Positions 16,187 to 25,781 of a stretch of 64,000 nt of DNA are shown here, piece after piece. Source of the DNA: JBBDIJ01 sp040880485 (GTDB lineage: Bacteria > Bacteroidota > Rhodothermia > Balneolales > Balneolaceae); contig JBBDIJ010000007.1 of NCBI GenBank assembly GCA_040880485.1, forward strand, positions 1 through 64,000. The letters are read 5' to 3'. Each line of letters opens with the position of its first letter. Position 1 is the first letter of the stretch. The notes beneath the pieces were generated by a model. That model was not told the origin of the DNA. It made no database searches and saw only the letters and a program-made list of their open reading frames with translations. A program made the translations under genes and the position numbers.

Positions 16187-17899
16187 ATGCCTTTCAACTG
16201 GCTCGACTACTCGGTTATACTCGCCTACTTTGCTCTCATGGCCCTGGCAGGGTGGTACGCCTGGCGCAGGGGGCAGAACTCCCTGGACGACTACTTTGCC
16301 GGAGGTAAGGACCTCCCCTGGTGGCTGGTCGGAGTTTCGATGGTAGCCACCACCTTTGCCGCCGATACCCCGCTGGCGGTTACCGGTATTGTGGCCGCTG
16401 AGGGCGTAGCCGGAAACTGGATCTGGTGGAATTTCATGTTTTCGGGGCTGTTCACCGTCTTCCTCTACGCCAAACTCTGGAAACGGGCCGGGATTCTGAC
16501 CGATGTAGAGTTCATCCCGATCCGCTACAGCGGACGGCCCGCGCGTCTGCTGCGGGGTTTCCGGGCCCTCTACCTCTCCTTCCCCATCAACTGCATCATT
16601 CTGGGCTGGGTGACAGTCGGGATGGCAAAGATCCTCTCTGTGCTTACCGGGGCTGAACCGTGGGCTATTATTACCATTCTCTACCTGATGGTGGGGCTCT
16701 ATATTGCCGTTTCAGGGCTATGGGGGGTGGTGGTCACCGACTTTATCCAGTTTATCATCGCCATGGCCGGCTCCATTCTGCTCGCCTGGTACGCGGTGGA
16801 CAGTGTGGGCGGCCTGGAGGGGATGAAAGAGGGCTTTTCAGGCCTCTACGGTCCCGATCCGTGGGTTCTGTCCATCAACCCCTTTACCAATCCAGAGATC
16901 GCTATGGCGACCGTTCTCGTCTGGGTGGGCATGATGTGGTGGGCGTCCTGGTACCCCGGCGCCGAACCGGGGGGAGGCGGATACATCGCCCAGCGCATGT
17001 TCTCCGCGAAGGATGAGCGAAACGCGGTGGGAGGCACCCTGCTCTTCAATGTGGCGCACTACGCCCTCCGGCCCTGGCCCTGGATCCTGGTCGCCCTGGC
17101 CGCCATGATCACCTACCCCGCGCTCGACGATCCGGAGCTCGGCTATCCAATGATGATGCTGGACTTGCTGCCGGCCGGTCTGCTGGGGCTGCTGGCGGTG
17201 GCGTTTCTCTCCGCTTTTGTCTCTACGGTCTCCACCCATCTGAACTGGGGTGCCTCCTATGTGGTGAACGACTTCTACAAACCATTCCTGAAACCGGAGG
17301 ATCAGTTTGATAGCCCCGAAAGTGCCCAGAAGCACTACGTACGCGTCTCTCGCTGGGCCACTCTGCTGATGATGGTGTCGGCCATCGTTGTCTCCTGGTT
17401 TTTCGACACGGTTCGCGGAGGTTGGGAGGCCATCCTCTCCATCGGTGCGGGAACCGGGCTGGTCTATATGCTCCGCTGGTTCTGGTGGCGGATTAACGCC
17501 TGGAGCGAGATTGCCGCCATGACGGCCGCAGCCATCGGTTTCTTTATCAGCGGGCCGCTCGGATACGACGGATTTGCCGCCAAAATGATCTTTACGCTGC
17601 TCTTCTCTACGGTTATCTGGGTCTCCGTGACATTTCTGACCACACCCGACGACGACGAGACTTTGCAGTCGTTCTGCGACCGTGTCCGGCCCGGCGGCCC
17701 CGGCTGGAAGAGGTTCCGCAAACAGGGCGAATCGCACGAATCGCTCTGGCCCGCGGTCGGAAAGGTGATTCTCTCCTCCGGAGCCATCATTCTCCTGCTC
17801 TACGGAACCGGCGAGCTTCTCTTCGGCTCTGCCCGGGTGGCCGGCGCGGCTATGTTGATCGGTGTGCTCCTGCTGGTAAGGGTGGTCCGTCAAATTTGA
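16187..17899 (+). CDS. Sodium:solute symporter family protein
   Basis: The 570-residue protein is an SSS-family (LeuT-fold) transporter with about 13-14 hydrophobic segments. It begins with LDYSVILAYFALMALAGWYA and the family segment SLDDYFAGGKDLPWWLVGVS, then MVATTFAADTPLAVTGI. The substrate is not deducible. Neighbouring sugar genes downstream suggest sugar or organic acid uptake, but that is inference only. The ATG at 16187 is preferred over an upstream frame that reads proline-rich noise. A partial copy of the dispersed motif follows the stop. Confidence 0.92.
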   Translation: MPFNWLDYSVILAYFALMALAGWYAWRRGQNSLDDYFAGGKDLPWWLVGVSMVATTFAADTPLAVTGIVAAEGVAGNWIWWNFMFSGLFTVFLYAKLWKRAGILTDVEFIPIRYSGRPARLLRGFRALYLSFPINCIILGWVTVGMAKILSVLTGAEPWAIITILYLMVGLYIAVSGLWGVVVTDFIQFIIAMAGSILLAWYAVDSVGGLEGMKEGFSGLYGPDPWVLSINPFTNPEIAMATVLVWVGMMWWASWYPGAEPGGGGYIAQRMFSAKDERNAVGGTLLFNVAHYALRPWPWILVALAAMITYPALDDPELGYPMMMLDLLPAGLLGLLAVAFLSAFVSTVSTHLNWGASYVVNDFYKPFLKPEDQFDSPESAQKHYVRVSRWATLLMMVSAIVVSWFFDTVRGGWEAILSIGAGTGLVYMLRWFWWRINAWSEIAAMTAAAIGFFISGPLGYDGFAAKMIFTLLFSTVIWVSVTFLTTPDDDETLQSFCDRVRPGGPGWKRFRKQGESHESLWPAVGKVILSSGAIILLLYGTGELLFGSARVAGAAMLIGVLLLVRVVRQI

Positions 17900-17913
17900 C
17901 AGCTTGATTCTTT

Positions 17914-17926
17914 GAGTTCAATCCGG
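17914..17926 (+). repeat. Divergent copy of dispersed motif
   Basis: GAGTTCAATCCGG lies 14 bases after the symporter stop, a variant of GGTTCAACCCGG. Confidence 0.25.
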
Positions 17927-17986
17927 CAATATCCGTGTTCACTATTTTTTAGTTCCCTGTTCACCCGTTCACGAATACAATAGCTC

Positions 17987-19366
17987 ATGCGTAATCTACT
18001 GTCTCTATTTCTACTCGCCGGCCTGCTGCTGGCCCAATGTGCACCTGAATCCAACGCTCCGGAGCGTTTTACCCTTGAACATACCGACCCCGAAATTGCC
18101 TCAATGCTCCATGAGGTCTCTGCCGACACACTGGAATCGATGATCCGAACCCTGGCCGGTTTTGGAACCCGTAACACTCTGTCCGATACGGAGAGCGACG
18201 AATCCGGCATCGGCGCTGCACGGCGCTGGATTCATTCGGAAATGGAGCGCTACAGCCGCGATAGCGGAGGGCGGCTGCAGGTGGAGTTTCACGGCTACAT
18301 GGAGGAGGCGGGTGGACGCATACCGGAAGAGGTGGAGATCGTGAATGTAGTCGGAACCCTTCCCGGCACCGATCCCAATGACGACCGTATCTTTGTGGTC
18401 AGCGGTCACTACGACTCTCGTGCTTCCAATGGGTCGGACGGTGAGGTATCCGCACCGGGTGCCAACGACGACGCCTCCGGCACGGCAGCCGTCATGGAGA
18501 TGGCGCGCGTGATGTCGCAACACGAATTTCCGGCGACGCTCGTCTTCATGGCGGTGGCCGGAGAGGAGCAGGGGCTCCTGGGTGCCCGTAATTGGGCAGC
18601 TGAAGCAGCCGAAGAGGGCAAGAATATCGCAGGCATGATCACCAACGACATTATCGGTAATCATGCCGCTGAAGATGGAGCCCTGACTGACCCCTGGCGG
18701 GTACGCCTGTTTGCGGAGGGAGTTCCCCCACAGAGTCAGCTGGACGGGCAGACGGTGCGCTACCTGCAGACCGGTGGGGAGAGCGACATGCCCACACGTC
18801 AGCTCGCGCGCACACTGAAGGAGGTGGCCGAAAGCTACATCCCGGAGATGGACGTCTCTATCATCTACCGCAAAGACCGTTTTCTGAGGGGTGGCGATCA
18901 CTCCGCATTTCTGGAGCAGGGCTACCCCGGCGTGCGCTTTTCCGAACCGCATGAGGAGTTCCGTCACCAGCATCAGGATATACGGGTCGAAGATGGTGTG
19001 CAGTATGGAGACCTGCCGGAGTTTGCGGATTACGACTATGTGGAACGGGTGACTCGGGTGAACCTGGCCGGCCTCGCCAATCTGGCGCGTTCGCCCCGCC
19101 CCCCGCAGTCGGTCGGTGTTCTGACCACGCGGCTGGAAAACGACACCCGGCTTCGGTGGGAGCCCTCCGAATCTCCCCATCTGGACGGATATGAAGTTCT
19201 CTGGAGAGAGACCACCTCGCCGGTTTGGCAGCATCGCGAATTTGTGGGAGACCAGACTGAATTTACAGCGGAGCTGATCTCGAAGGACAACTGGATCTTC
19301 GGAGTCCGATCCGTAAGCAACGGCAGCCACGTCGGTGTGGCGGTCTATCCGTTCCCGACTCGCTAA
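17987..19366 (+). CDS. M28-family zinc aminopeptidase, exported
   Basis: The 459-residue protein has a signal sequence with a lipobox-like LLAQC (C18; Gln before the Cys is unusual). It is followed by an M28 peptidase domain. Zinc ligands and catalytic residues appear in SGHYDSRASNG, APGANDDASGTAAVMEMAR, AVAGEEQGLLGARNWA and the late GGDHSAFLEQGYPGVRF. The last ~90 residues (SVGVLTTRLENDTRLRWEP onward) look like a fibronectin-type-III-like beta domain. The role is probably trimming of peptides outside the inner membrane. Confidence 0.92.
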   Translation: MRNLLSLFLLAGLLLAQCAPESNAPERFTLEHTDPEIASMLHEVSADTLESMIRTLAGFGTRNTLSDTESDESGIGAARRWIHSEMERYSRDSGGRLQVEFHGYMEEAGGRIPEEVEIVNVVGTLPGTDPNDDRIFVVSGHYDSRASNGSDGEVSAPGANDDASGTAAVMEMARVMSQHEFPATLVFMAVAGEEQGLLGARNWAAEAAEEGKNIAGMITNDIIGNHAAEDGALTDPWRVRLFAEGVPPQSQLDGQTVRYLQTGGESDMPTRQLARTLKEVAESYIPEMDVSIIYRKDRFLRGGDHSAFLEQGYPGVRFSEPHEEFRHQHQDIRVEDGVQYGDLPEFADYDYVERVTRVNLAGLANLARSPRPPQSVGVLTTRLENDTRLRWEPSESPHLDGYEVLWRETTSPVWQHREFVGDQTEFTAELISKDNWIFGVRSVSNGSHVGVAVYPFPTR

Positions 19367-19391
19367 AGGACCGGCATCGAGCTGAACCATG

Positions 19392-19405
19392 CCGGTTCAA
19401 CCCGG
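19392..19405 (+). repeat. Dispersed motif copy CCGGTTCAACCCGG
   Basis: An exact copy lies 25 bases after the M28 peptidase stop and before the Gfo/Idh gene. Confidence 0.5.
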
Positions 19406-19451
19406 AAGGAACCGGCAGTAAAACTGAACAGGAAATAAGGAGACAGGCAGT

Positions 19452-20627
19452 ATGAGCAGAAAGATCAGGCTGGGAATGGTGGGGGGAGGCACAGGAGCTT
19501 TCATCGGGGATGTCCACCGAAAGGCGGCCGCCCTGGATGGGCAGATCGAACTGGTGTGTGGCGCATTCAGCAGCAGCGCCGAACGGTCCAGAGAGTCGGG
19601 CAAGCAGCTCTTTCTTCCGGAGGATCGGGTCTACGGCACTTTTAAAGAGATGTTCGAAAAAGAGAGCGCACTTCCCGAAGGGGAGAGGATGGATGTTGTG
19701 TCTATCGTTACACCCAACCATATGCACTTTCCACCAGCCAAAATGGCTCTCGAAAACGGATTTCATGTGATCTGCGACAAGCCGATGACGGTGAATCTGG
19801 AGGAGGCGCTGGTGCTGCGCAGCCTGGTGCGTTCCACCGGTCTCATCTTCGCCCTTACCCACAACTATACCGGCTACCCTATGGTCAAGCAAGCCCGGCA
19901 TATGATCCGGGAGGGGGTGCTGGGTGAGCTTCGAAAGGTAGTGGTGGAGTATCCCCAGGGATGGTTATCCAGTTCGCTGGAGAGTGAGGGGAACAAGCAG
20001 GCCTCCTGGCGAACCGACCCGAAACTGGCGGGCCCGGCGGGAGCGCTGGGCGACATTGGCACCCACGCCGAAAACCTGGCCGAATATGTGTCGGGCCTGC
20101 AGATTAGCAAGATCTGCGCCGACCTGGGAGCGGTTGTGAAGGGGCGAAAGCTGGATGACGACTGTAATATTTTGCTTCGTTTCCATAACGGAGCGAGAGG
20201 GGTCCTGCATGCGAGCCAGATCAGCATCGGCGAGGAGAATAATTTGAAGATCTATATCTATGGGGACAAGGCGGGGATCGAGTGGCACCAGCACGAGCCC
20301 AACACTCTCATCGTCCGCTACCCCGACAAACCGGCGGAGCTCTACCGCGCCGGAGTGGATCACGGCTACCTGAGCGAGGCATCACTTGTGCATACAAGAA
20401 TCCCATCCGGGCATCCGGAAGGGTTCATTGAGGCGTTTGCCAACATCTACAGGAATGTAGCCCTGGCTGTTCGACGGCGGCTGGAGGGGAGCGGCGCCGA
20501 AGAGGACTCCATCTATGACTTCCCCGGCGTAGAGGATGGCGTACGTGGGCTCGCATTTGTGGAGGCGGTCATCGCCTCGTCAGAAAGCGACAGGAAGTGG
20601 ACCGATTTTAACCCGAAAACTCTATAA
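19452..20627 (+). CDS. Gfo/Idh/MocA-family oxidoreductase
   Basis: The 391-residue protein has an N-terminal Rossmann fold (LGMVGGGTGAFIGDVH) and the family's catalytic-lysine motif VICDKPMTVN, then GDIGTHAENLAEY in the C-terminal domain. These enzymes oxidise or reduce sugars or inositols with NAD(P). A good ribosome-binding site (AAGGAG) precedes the ATG. The next gene, a sugar isomerase-like TIM barrel, starts 4 bp after its stop, so the two probably act in one catabolic route, as is common for this gene pair. Confidence 0.93.
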   Translation: MSRKIRLGMVGGGTGAFIGDVHRKAAALDGQIELVCGAFSSSAERSRESGKQLFLPEDRVYGTFKEMFEKESALPEGERMDVVSIVTPNHMHFPPAKMALENGFHVICDKPMTVNLEEALVLRSLVRSTGLIFALTHNYTGYPMVKQARHMIREGVLGELRKVVVEYPQGWLSSSLESEGNKQASWRTDPKLAGPAGALGDIGTHAENLAEYVSGLQISKICADLGAVVKGRKLDDDCNILLRFHNGARGVLHASQISIGEENNLKIYIYGDKAGIEWHQHEPNTLIVRYPDKPAELYRAGVDHGYLSEASLVHTRIPSGHPEGFIEAFANIYRNVALAVRRRLEGSGAEEDSIYDFPGVEDGVRGLAFVEAVIASSESDRKWTDFNPKTL

Positions 20628-20631
20628 GACT

Positions 20632-21678
20632 ATGAAGGGACCAGCTATTTTTCTTGCCCAGTTTATGGGCGACGACAAACCGTTCAACGATCTGAAATCG
20701 ATTTGCAAATGGGCCGCCGGCCTGGGCTACAAGGGGGTTCAGATCCCCTCCTGGGACTCGCGCTGTGTGGATCTCAAGAAGCTGGCCACCAGCAAGGATT
20801 ATGCGGACGAAGTGAAGGGGGTCGTAAACGAAGCGGGGCTGGAGCTCACGGAGCTCTCTACTCACCTTCAGGGGCAGCTTGTAGCGGTTCACCCCGCCTA
20901 CGACGAGCTTTTTGACGCCTTTGCACCGAAAGAACTACACAACAATCCGAAGGCCCGGACGGAGTGGGCTGTTCAGCAGCTCCACTACGCGGCCGACGCG
21001 AGCCGAAATCTGGGACTCACCGAACACGCCTCCTTCTCTGGCGCCCTGCTCTGGCACACCGTCTATCCCTGGCCGCAGAGAGCCGCCGGCCTGGTGGAGA
21101 GTGGGTTCAAAGAGCTGGCAAACCGTTGGCTCCCTATTCTGAACAAATTCGACGAGGCGGGTGTGGATGTCTGCTACGAACTGCATCCGGGTGAAGACCT
21201 TCACGACGGAGTCACCTATGAGCGCTTTCTGGAGGCGACCGGAGATCACCCCCGTGCCAATATCCTCTACGACCCGAGTCACTTTGTCTTGCAGCAGCTC
21301 GATTATATCGACTTTATCGATATCTATCACGAGCGCATCCGCATGTTTCATGTGAAGGATGCAGAGTTTAACCCGACCGGGCGTTCAGGTATCTATGGTG
21401 GCTATCAGGACTGGGTGAACCGGCCCGGACGCTTCCGCTCGCTGGGCGACGGGGATGTCAATTTCAGTGCCATTTTTAGCAAACTGGCCCAGTATGATTT
21501 CGAGGGCTGGGCGGTACTGGAGTGGGAGTGCTGCCTGAAGCACCCTGAGGATGGCGCCGCCGAGGGTGCACCATTTATTGCCAGCCACATGATCCGGAAG
21601 ACGGAGAAGGCGTTTGACGACTTTGCGGGCCGCGGGGCCGACGAAGAGCTGAACCGGAAGATTCTGGGGCTCTCCTGA
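20632..21678 (+). CDS. Sugar phosphate isomerase/epimerase (TIM barrel)
   Basis: The 348-residue protein is an AP-endonuclease-2-type TIM barrel of the sugar isomerase/epimerase family. Metal-site residues are in VCYELHPGEDLHDG, NILYDPSHFVLQ, RMFHVKDAEFNP and WAVLEWECCLKHPEDG. The ATG at 20632 follows the Gfo/Idh stop by 4 bp, implying coupled translation. The exact substrate is unknown; a keto-sugar or inositol derivative would fit the pairing (inference). Confidence 0.92.
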   Translation: MKGPAIFLAQFMGDDKPFNDLKSICKWAAGLGYKGVQIPSWDSRCVDLKKLATSKDYADEVKGVVNEAGLELTELSTHLQGQLVAVHPAYDELFDAFAPKELHNNPKARTEWAVQQLHYAADASRNLGLTEHASFSGALLWHTVYPWPQRAAGLVESGFKELANRWLPILNKFDEAGVDVCYELHPGEDLHDGVTYERFLEATGDHPRANILYDPSHFVLQQLDYIDFIDIYHERIRMFHVKDAEFNPTGRSGIYGGYQDWVNRPGRFRSLGDGDVNFSAIFSKLAQYDFEGWAVLEWECCLKHPEDGAAEGAPFIASHMIRKTEKAFDDFAGRGADEELNRKILGLS

Positions 21679-21730
21679 CGGAGCCTGTGCCGGCACTCCT
21701 TACGGCTAGGCTAGCCGGTAGCGCGAACTT

Positions 21731-22417
21731 TCAGGTGCCCTGACCGAGTCTAACAAACTTTGCGGAGAGCCAGGCGGGGCTTTTCCCCCACTCCGGTTCA
21801 GCCCGCTCCACATCCTGGCGTATCGATTCGTAGAGACCCTCCTTTACCGGTTCAAACACACGCTTGTCCACGCACTCGAATTCAGGTTTGAACTGCTCTG
21901 TGATCTCCGGGCCCACGGTGTGCGGTTCGCAATGGGTCGGTTCACAGTTGATCTCTACAAGCAGCAGAAAGAGGCCGTCTTGTGCCGTTACCCGCTTGAT
22001 CTCCCGGATGGTTTGCCCGATATCGCTCACGTGGTCCAGACTGTTGAACGCAGTGACGATATCAAACATCCCGTCCGGAAACGGAATCTCTTCCGAGCCG
22101 GATGCCACATACTCCATTTCATGACGGTCGGCACCCAGTTTCAGGTATCGGTCGGCAAGCGGGTCCAGGCCCACCCTGCGCGCAGCATGGCCGGCCCACT
22201 CGAGACTTCCGCGCGGGCCGCATCCGATATCCAGCACTTTTTTGTTCTCATAAAAGCCCTTGTCCAGACCAAAGTGGCCGGTGTAGAACCAGGAGTAGTG
22301 GTCGTTGGAGAGGTCTCCCTCTGCCTCACGCCGCTTCTTCCAGTACCGATATTCCGACCACGATTTCAGGGTCTCCGGAAAGAGGGCGGAGATCAACCGG
22401 CTCACTGCCTTTTTCAT
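21731..22417 (-). CDS. Class I SAM-dependent methyltransferase
   Basis: The 228-residue protein has motif I VLDIGCGPRGSLEW, an acidic loop VGLDPLADRYL, the post-I segment PFPDGMFDIVTAFNSLDHV and IREIKRVTAQDGLFLLLVE, typical of the Methyltransf_11 group. The substrate is unknown. It lies 36 bp downstream of xylA on the same strand and may be co-transcribed, but no role in xylose use is apparent. It converges with the TIM-barrel gene. Confidence 0.88.
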   Translation of the reverse strand: MKKAVSRLISALFPETLKSWSEYRYWKKRREAEGDLSNDHYSWFYTGHFGLDKGFYENKKVLDIGCGPRGSLEWAGHAARRVGLDPLADRYLKLGADRHEMEYVASGSEEIPFPDGMFDIVTAFNSLDHVSDIGQTIREIKRVTAQDGLFLLLVEINCEPTHCEPHTVGPEITEQFKPEFECVDKRVFEPVKEGLYESIRQDVERAEPEWGKSPAWLSAKFVRLGQGT

Positions 22418-22453
22418 GAATCCTCTGTTTCAGTGCAAAGGATGGTAGAAGAA

Positions 22454-23776
22454 TCAGCGGATATACTGCATCAGGATGTTTTCGTACAACTCCTGCTTTC
22501 CGCTGGTTGTCTTCGGTTCGCCCTTGCTGATTGCCAGCTTTCTGAGATCTTCGAGAGAGAGTTCGCCATTCTCAAACTTCTTACCGTCGCCGGAGTCGTA
22601 AGAGGCGTAGCGTTTGTTCCGAAGTTCGGGCAGTTTCGAGTTGTTCAGAATATCGTTTGCAATGATCAGACCGCGTGCGAAGGTGTCCATTCCGCCGATG
22701 TGCGCAATGAAGAGATCTTCGAGGTCGGTCGAATTTCTGCGGATCTTGGCGTCGAAGTTGAATCCACCGGGCGCCAGACCGCCATGCTCCAGCAGAATCA
22801 TCATCGTCTCTGTGGCATCATAGAGGTTGGTCGGGAAGTAGTCTGTATCCCATCCGTTCTGATTGTCGCCCTGGTTGGCGTCGATACTTCCCAGAAGTCC
22901 TGCTTCGGCAGCCACCATCAGATCGTGAGAGAAGGTGTGTCCGGCAAGCGTGACATGGTTCGCCTCTATGTTGATCTTGAAATCGTCCTTCAGGCCCTGC
23001 TCGTTCAGGAACCCTATGACGGTAGCTGTGTCGTAGTCGTACTGATGTTTGGTGGGCTCCATCGGTTTTGGTTCAATGAGATAGTTCCCCTCGAATCCAA
23101 TACTCCGACCATAGTCGCGAGCACTTCTCAGGAACTGGCCCAAATGGTCGGTCTCCTTCTTCATTTTGGTGTTCAGCAGGCTCATGTACCCCTCTCTTCC
23201 ACCCCAGAAGACGTAGTTTTCGCCACCCAGCTCTACCGTTGCATCGAGGGCGGCCTTCACCTGGGCCGCCGCCTGGCAGACGACATCAAAATCGGGATTG
23301 GTTGCCGCTCCGTTCATGTAACGCGGATGTGAAAAGAGGTTGGCAGTTCCCCAGAGCAACTTGACGCCGGTATCTTTCTGATACTGTTTGGCGAGATCGA
23401 CCAGAACCTGAAGATTCTTTTCCGACTCTGCAACTGACGCCCCCTCAGGTGCCAGATCGCGGTCGTGGAAACAGTAGTAAGGCACTCCCAGTTTGGTGAT
23501 AAATTCGAATGCCGCATCCAGCCTGGTTTTGGCGTCATCCAGTGCGTTATTTCCCTTCTCCCAGGGAAATTGGCGGGTGCCGGGGCCAAACGGGTCGCTG
23601 TTTTCGTTACAGAAGGCGTGCCAGTAGGCGACGGCGAAACGGAAGTGCTCCCTCATCGTCTTACCGGCAACGACCTTGTCGTCCTGATAATATTTAAACG
23701 CCAGCGGATTTTTGGAATCCGGCCCTTCATAGGCGATCGGTTTCTCCACAAAAGGAAAATAGGTCTTTTTACTCAT
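22454..23776 (-). CDS. xylA: Xylose isomerase
   Basis: The 440-residue enzyme interconverts D-xylose and D-xylulose. Catalytic and metal residues are visible in YYCFHDRDLAPEG, the substrate site GGREGYMSLLNT, IEPKPMEPTKHQYD and GSIDANQGD. Length fits class II xylose isomerases. It lies directly after xylB, with 39 bp between them, so the pair forms the classic xylose pathway to xylulose 5-phosphate. Confidence 0.98.
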   Translation of the reverse strand: MSKKTYFPFVEKPIAYEGPDSKNPLAFKYYQDDKVVAGKTMREHFRFAVAYWHAFCNENSDPFGPGTRQFPWEKGNNALDDAKTRLDAAFEFITKLGVPYYCFHDRDLAPEGASVAESEKNLQVLVDLAKQYQKDTGVKLLWGTANLFSHPRYMNGAATNPDFDVVCQAAAQVKAALDATVELGGENYVFWGGREGYMSLLNTKMKKETDHLGQFLRSARDYGRSIGFEGNYLIEPKPMEPTKHQYDYDTATVIGFLNEQGLKDDFKINIEANHVTLAGHTFSHDLMVAAEAGLLGSIDANQGDNQNGWDTDYFPTNLYDATETMMILLEHGGLAPGGFNFDAKIRRNSTDLEDLFIAHIGGMDTFARGLIIANDILNNSKLPELRNKRYASYDSGDGKKFENGELSLEDLRKLAISKGEPKTTSGKQELYENILMQYIR

Positions 23777-23815
23777 GATAGTACCGTTTGTTGGTAAGGT
23801 TTCAGCGAATGTTCA

Positions 23816-25309
23816 TTAAAATGGCAGCTTGTCTGCCCACTGTTGGTAGGCCTCTTCATACCGTGAGACCCGATTTTCGTCGGGCTCTATGACATCGATC
23901 CTTTTGAGCCCGGAAAAGGCTTCGGACGGATTGGAGTAGATGCCAGCCCCTACTCCGGCTCCGCGCGCTGCTCCCTGGGCACCGTCGGTGTTGTAGAGTT
24001 CCAGGGTCGTTCCGGTTGTATGTACAAAGGTGTCTCGAAAAACCGGGCTCAGAAACATGTTGGCATGTCCCGCCTTCACAGTATCCAGTTTCATACCCAT
24101 ATCTTTCATCACTAGGAATCCGTAATTCAGGGCGAATACCACCCCTTCCTGGGCGGCACGCAGCATGTGGGCGGTACTGTGGCGGTTAAACTGCAGGCCG
24201 TGAATCTGGGCTCCTATATCGCGGTTCTCAAGAATGCGTTCGGCTCCATTTCCGAAGGGCAGGATGACCAGGCCGTCGGAGCCAATTGGCGCTTCCGAAG
24301 CAAGGACGTTCATCTGGTCGTAATCCAGTGCGTTGTCAATACCCAGATTTCGTTTGAGCCAGCTGTTCAGGATTCCTGAACCGTTCACACAGAGAAGGAC
24401 CCCGTAGCGTGGCCTATCTTTTTTGTGATTTACATGTACAAAGGAGTTTACTCGGGAGGCGGCATCGTAGTCGGGCTGGTCGGTAATTCCATAGACCACG
24501 CCGGAGGTACCGGCCGTGGCAGCCACCTCTCCCGGCTCCAGCACGTTGAGGGAAAATGCGTTGTTGGGCTGATCCCCTGCGCGATAGGTGACTTTCGTGC
24601 CCTGACTGAGCCCCAGTTCGTCCGCTGCTTCCGAGGTCAACTGGCCGTGATCTCCGAAAGAAGGGAGGGCTTCCGGCAAGAGATCTGCGGAGATTCCATA
24701 GTAGTCGAGAAGGGAGGTGGCTGTCCCCTCCTCCTTGTAGTCCCAGAAAATCCCTTCCGACAGGCCGGATACTGTCGTTCGAATCTCACCCGTCAATTTC
24801 ATGCCGATGTAGTCTCCAGGCAGCATGACCTTGTCTACCTTCTCGTAAATCTCCGGCTCGTTCTCTTTTACCCACTTCAGTTTGGATGCAGTAAAGTTTC
24901 CGGGTGAATTCAGAAAACGCCCGAGGCACTCCTCCTGACCCAATTCCTGAAACGCTTTCTGCCCATACTGAACAGCGCGTCCGTCGCACCAGATGATAGA
25001 GGGCCGGAGAACCTTCCGGTTCTTGTCCACCACCACCAGGCCGTGCATCTGATAGGAGATTCCGATCGCTACAATTCCCTTGCCCTGAACACCGCTCTCT
25101 GCCAGAAGCTGACGTGTAACCGATACGATCTGCTTCCACCACATGGTGGGGCTCTGCTCGGCCCAGCCGGGCTGATCGGAAACCATCTCCATCTCCTGAC
25201 CGGGCGCCGATGCCGATGCGACCAGTCGGCCTGTCTCCGAATCGATTAGACAACCCTTTACAAAGGAGCTCCCCACATCGTACCCCAACAAATATCCATT
25301 ATTGCTCAT
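23816..25309 (-). CDS. xylB: Xylulokinase
   Basis: The 497-residue FGGY-family kinase phosphorylates D-xylulose. The ATPase fold starts LLGYDVGSSFVKGCLID. MHGLVVVDKN, the ATP-site GTSGVVYGIT and the C-terminal DGAQGAARGAGVGAG are visible. The ATG at 25309 gives normal length; the frame is open to 25492, but that extension does not look coding. It leads the xylB-xylA order on the minus strand. Confidence 0.96.
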   Translation of the reverse strand: MSNNGYLLGYDVGSSFVKGCLIDSETGRLVASASAPGQEMEMVSDQPGWAEQSPTMWWKQIVSVTRQLLAESGVQGKGIVAIGISYQMHGLVVVDKNRKVLRPSIIWCDGRAVQYGQKAFQELGQEECLGRFLNSPGNFTASKLKWVKENEPEIYEKVDKVMLPGDYIGMKLTGEIRTTVSGLSEGIFWDYKEEGTATSLLDYYGISADLLPEALPSFGDHGQLTSEAADELGLSQGTKVTYRAGDQPNNAFSLNVLEPGEVAATAGTSGVVYGITDQPDYDAASRVNSFVHVNHKKDRPRYGVLLCVNGSGILNSWLKRNLGIDNALDYDQMNVLASEAPIGSDGLVILPFGNGAERILENRDIGAQIHGLQFNRHSTAHMLRAAQEGVVFALNYGFLVMKDMGMKLDTVKAGHANMFLSPVFRDTFVHTTGTTLELYNTDGAQGAARGAGVGAGIYSNPSEAFSGLKRIDVIEPDENRVSRYEEAYQQWADKLPF

Positions 25310-25781
25310 CTTTCTGTCTGTCTTCTTTCGGTTCAGATTCTGGCCACACCTGTCGGGCTCTTTCCGGGTGGAACCGGCCCTGGCTTCAGCCCACCTGGCG
25401 GATGCTCCACGACATCTCCATCCCCTTTCGCGGGGCTCAACAAGATAAAAAAACAACAGTATAGATATAATGCTATCGAAAGGGAATTTCACCCAACCCG
25501 TTCCTCAGGTCTCCTTTGGCTGAATCTCATCTGATTTTTTTGCCAGTAACTTTCTCAATTCGGGTCTGTTTTTATCTCCCGAAACGCTCTTCACTCTCAA
25601 TTTAAAGCATAGACAGGGTGAATCGTCTCCGTGAAACAGGCTCAAAACGCTATTTGCCTAATTTATTTAATCGGTGTAAGCGCTTTTCCAGACGATATGA
25701 ATTAATTTAGTTGTTTTTGATCTTTGAATTAAAAATAGTTTGCCTTAAGTGGCATTTAGCTTGAAATTATTATGTAGTTAA
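25310..25781. other. Divergent intergenic region, xylB / amt
   Basis: This 472-bp AT-rich gap separates the divergent xyl genes and the ammonium transporter gene, so it must hold promoters for both. It contains a LacI/CcpA-like palindrome (listed separately). A 48-codon minus-strand frame without ATG (about 25514-25660) has lysine-rich composition but no recognisable match. No riboswitch or RNA was recognised. Confidence 0.5.
25675..25688. promoter_or_regulatory. LacI-family/cre-like operator candidate
   Basis: TGTAAGCGCTTTTC matches the TGnAAnCGnTnnCn form of LacI-family or catabolite-response operators, with the central palindrome AAGCGCTT. It lies about 95 bp before amt and 365 bp before xylB. 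Which gene it controls is unknown, and no LacI-type regulator is encoded in the window. Confidence 0.35.

Noticed and set aside
16838..19390. Long minus-strand frames opposite the symporter and the M28 peptidase
   Set aside because: These are composition shadows; the plus-strand genes have full family signatures.
21695..21720. Palindromes GTGCCGGCAC and CGGCTAGGCTAGCCG between convergent genes as a terminator
   Set aside because: They are possible stem structures, but with no T-run, so intrinsic termination is not supported.
21920..23332. Plus-strand frame of 470 codons over the methyltransferase and xylA
   Set aside because: It crosses two real minus-strand genes and has no recognisable domain.
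25514..25660. Minus-strand 48-codon frame upstream of xylB
   Set aside because: It has no ATG and no ribosome-binding site, and no family is recognised. The length is possible by chance in this AT-rich gap.
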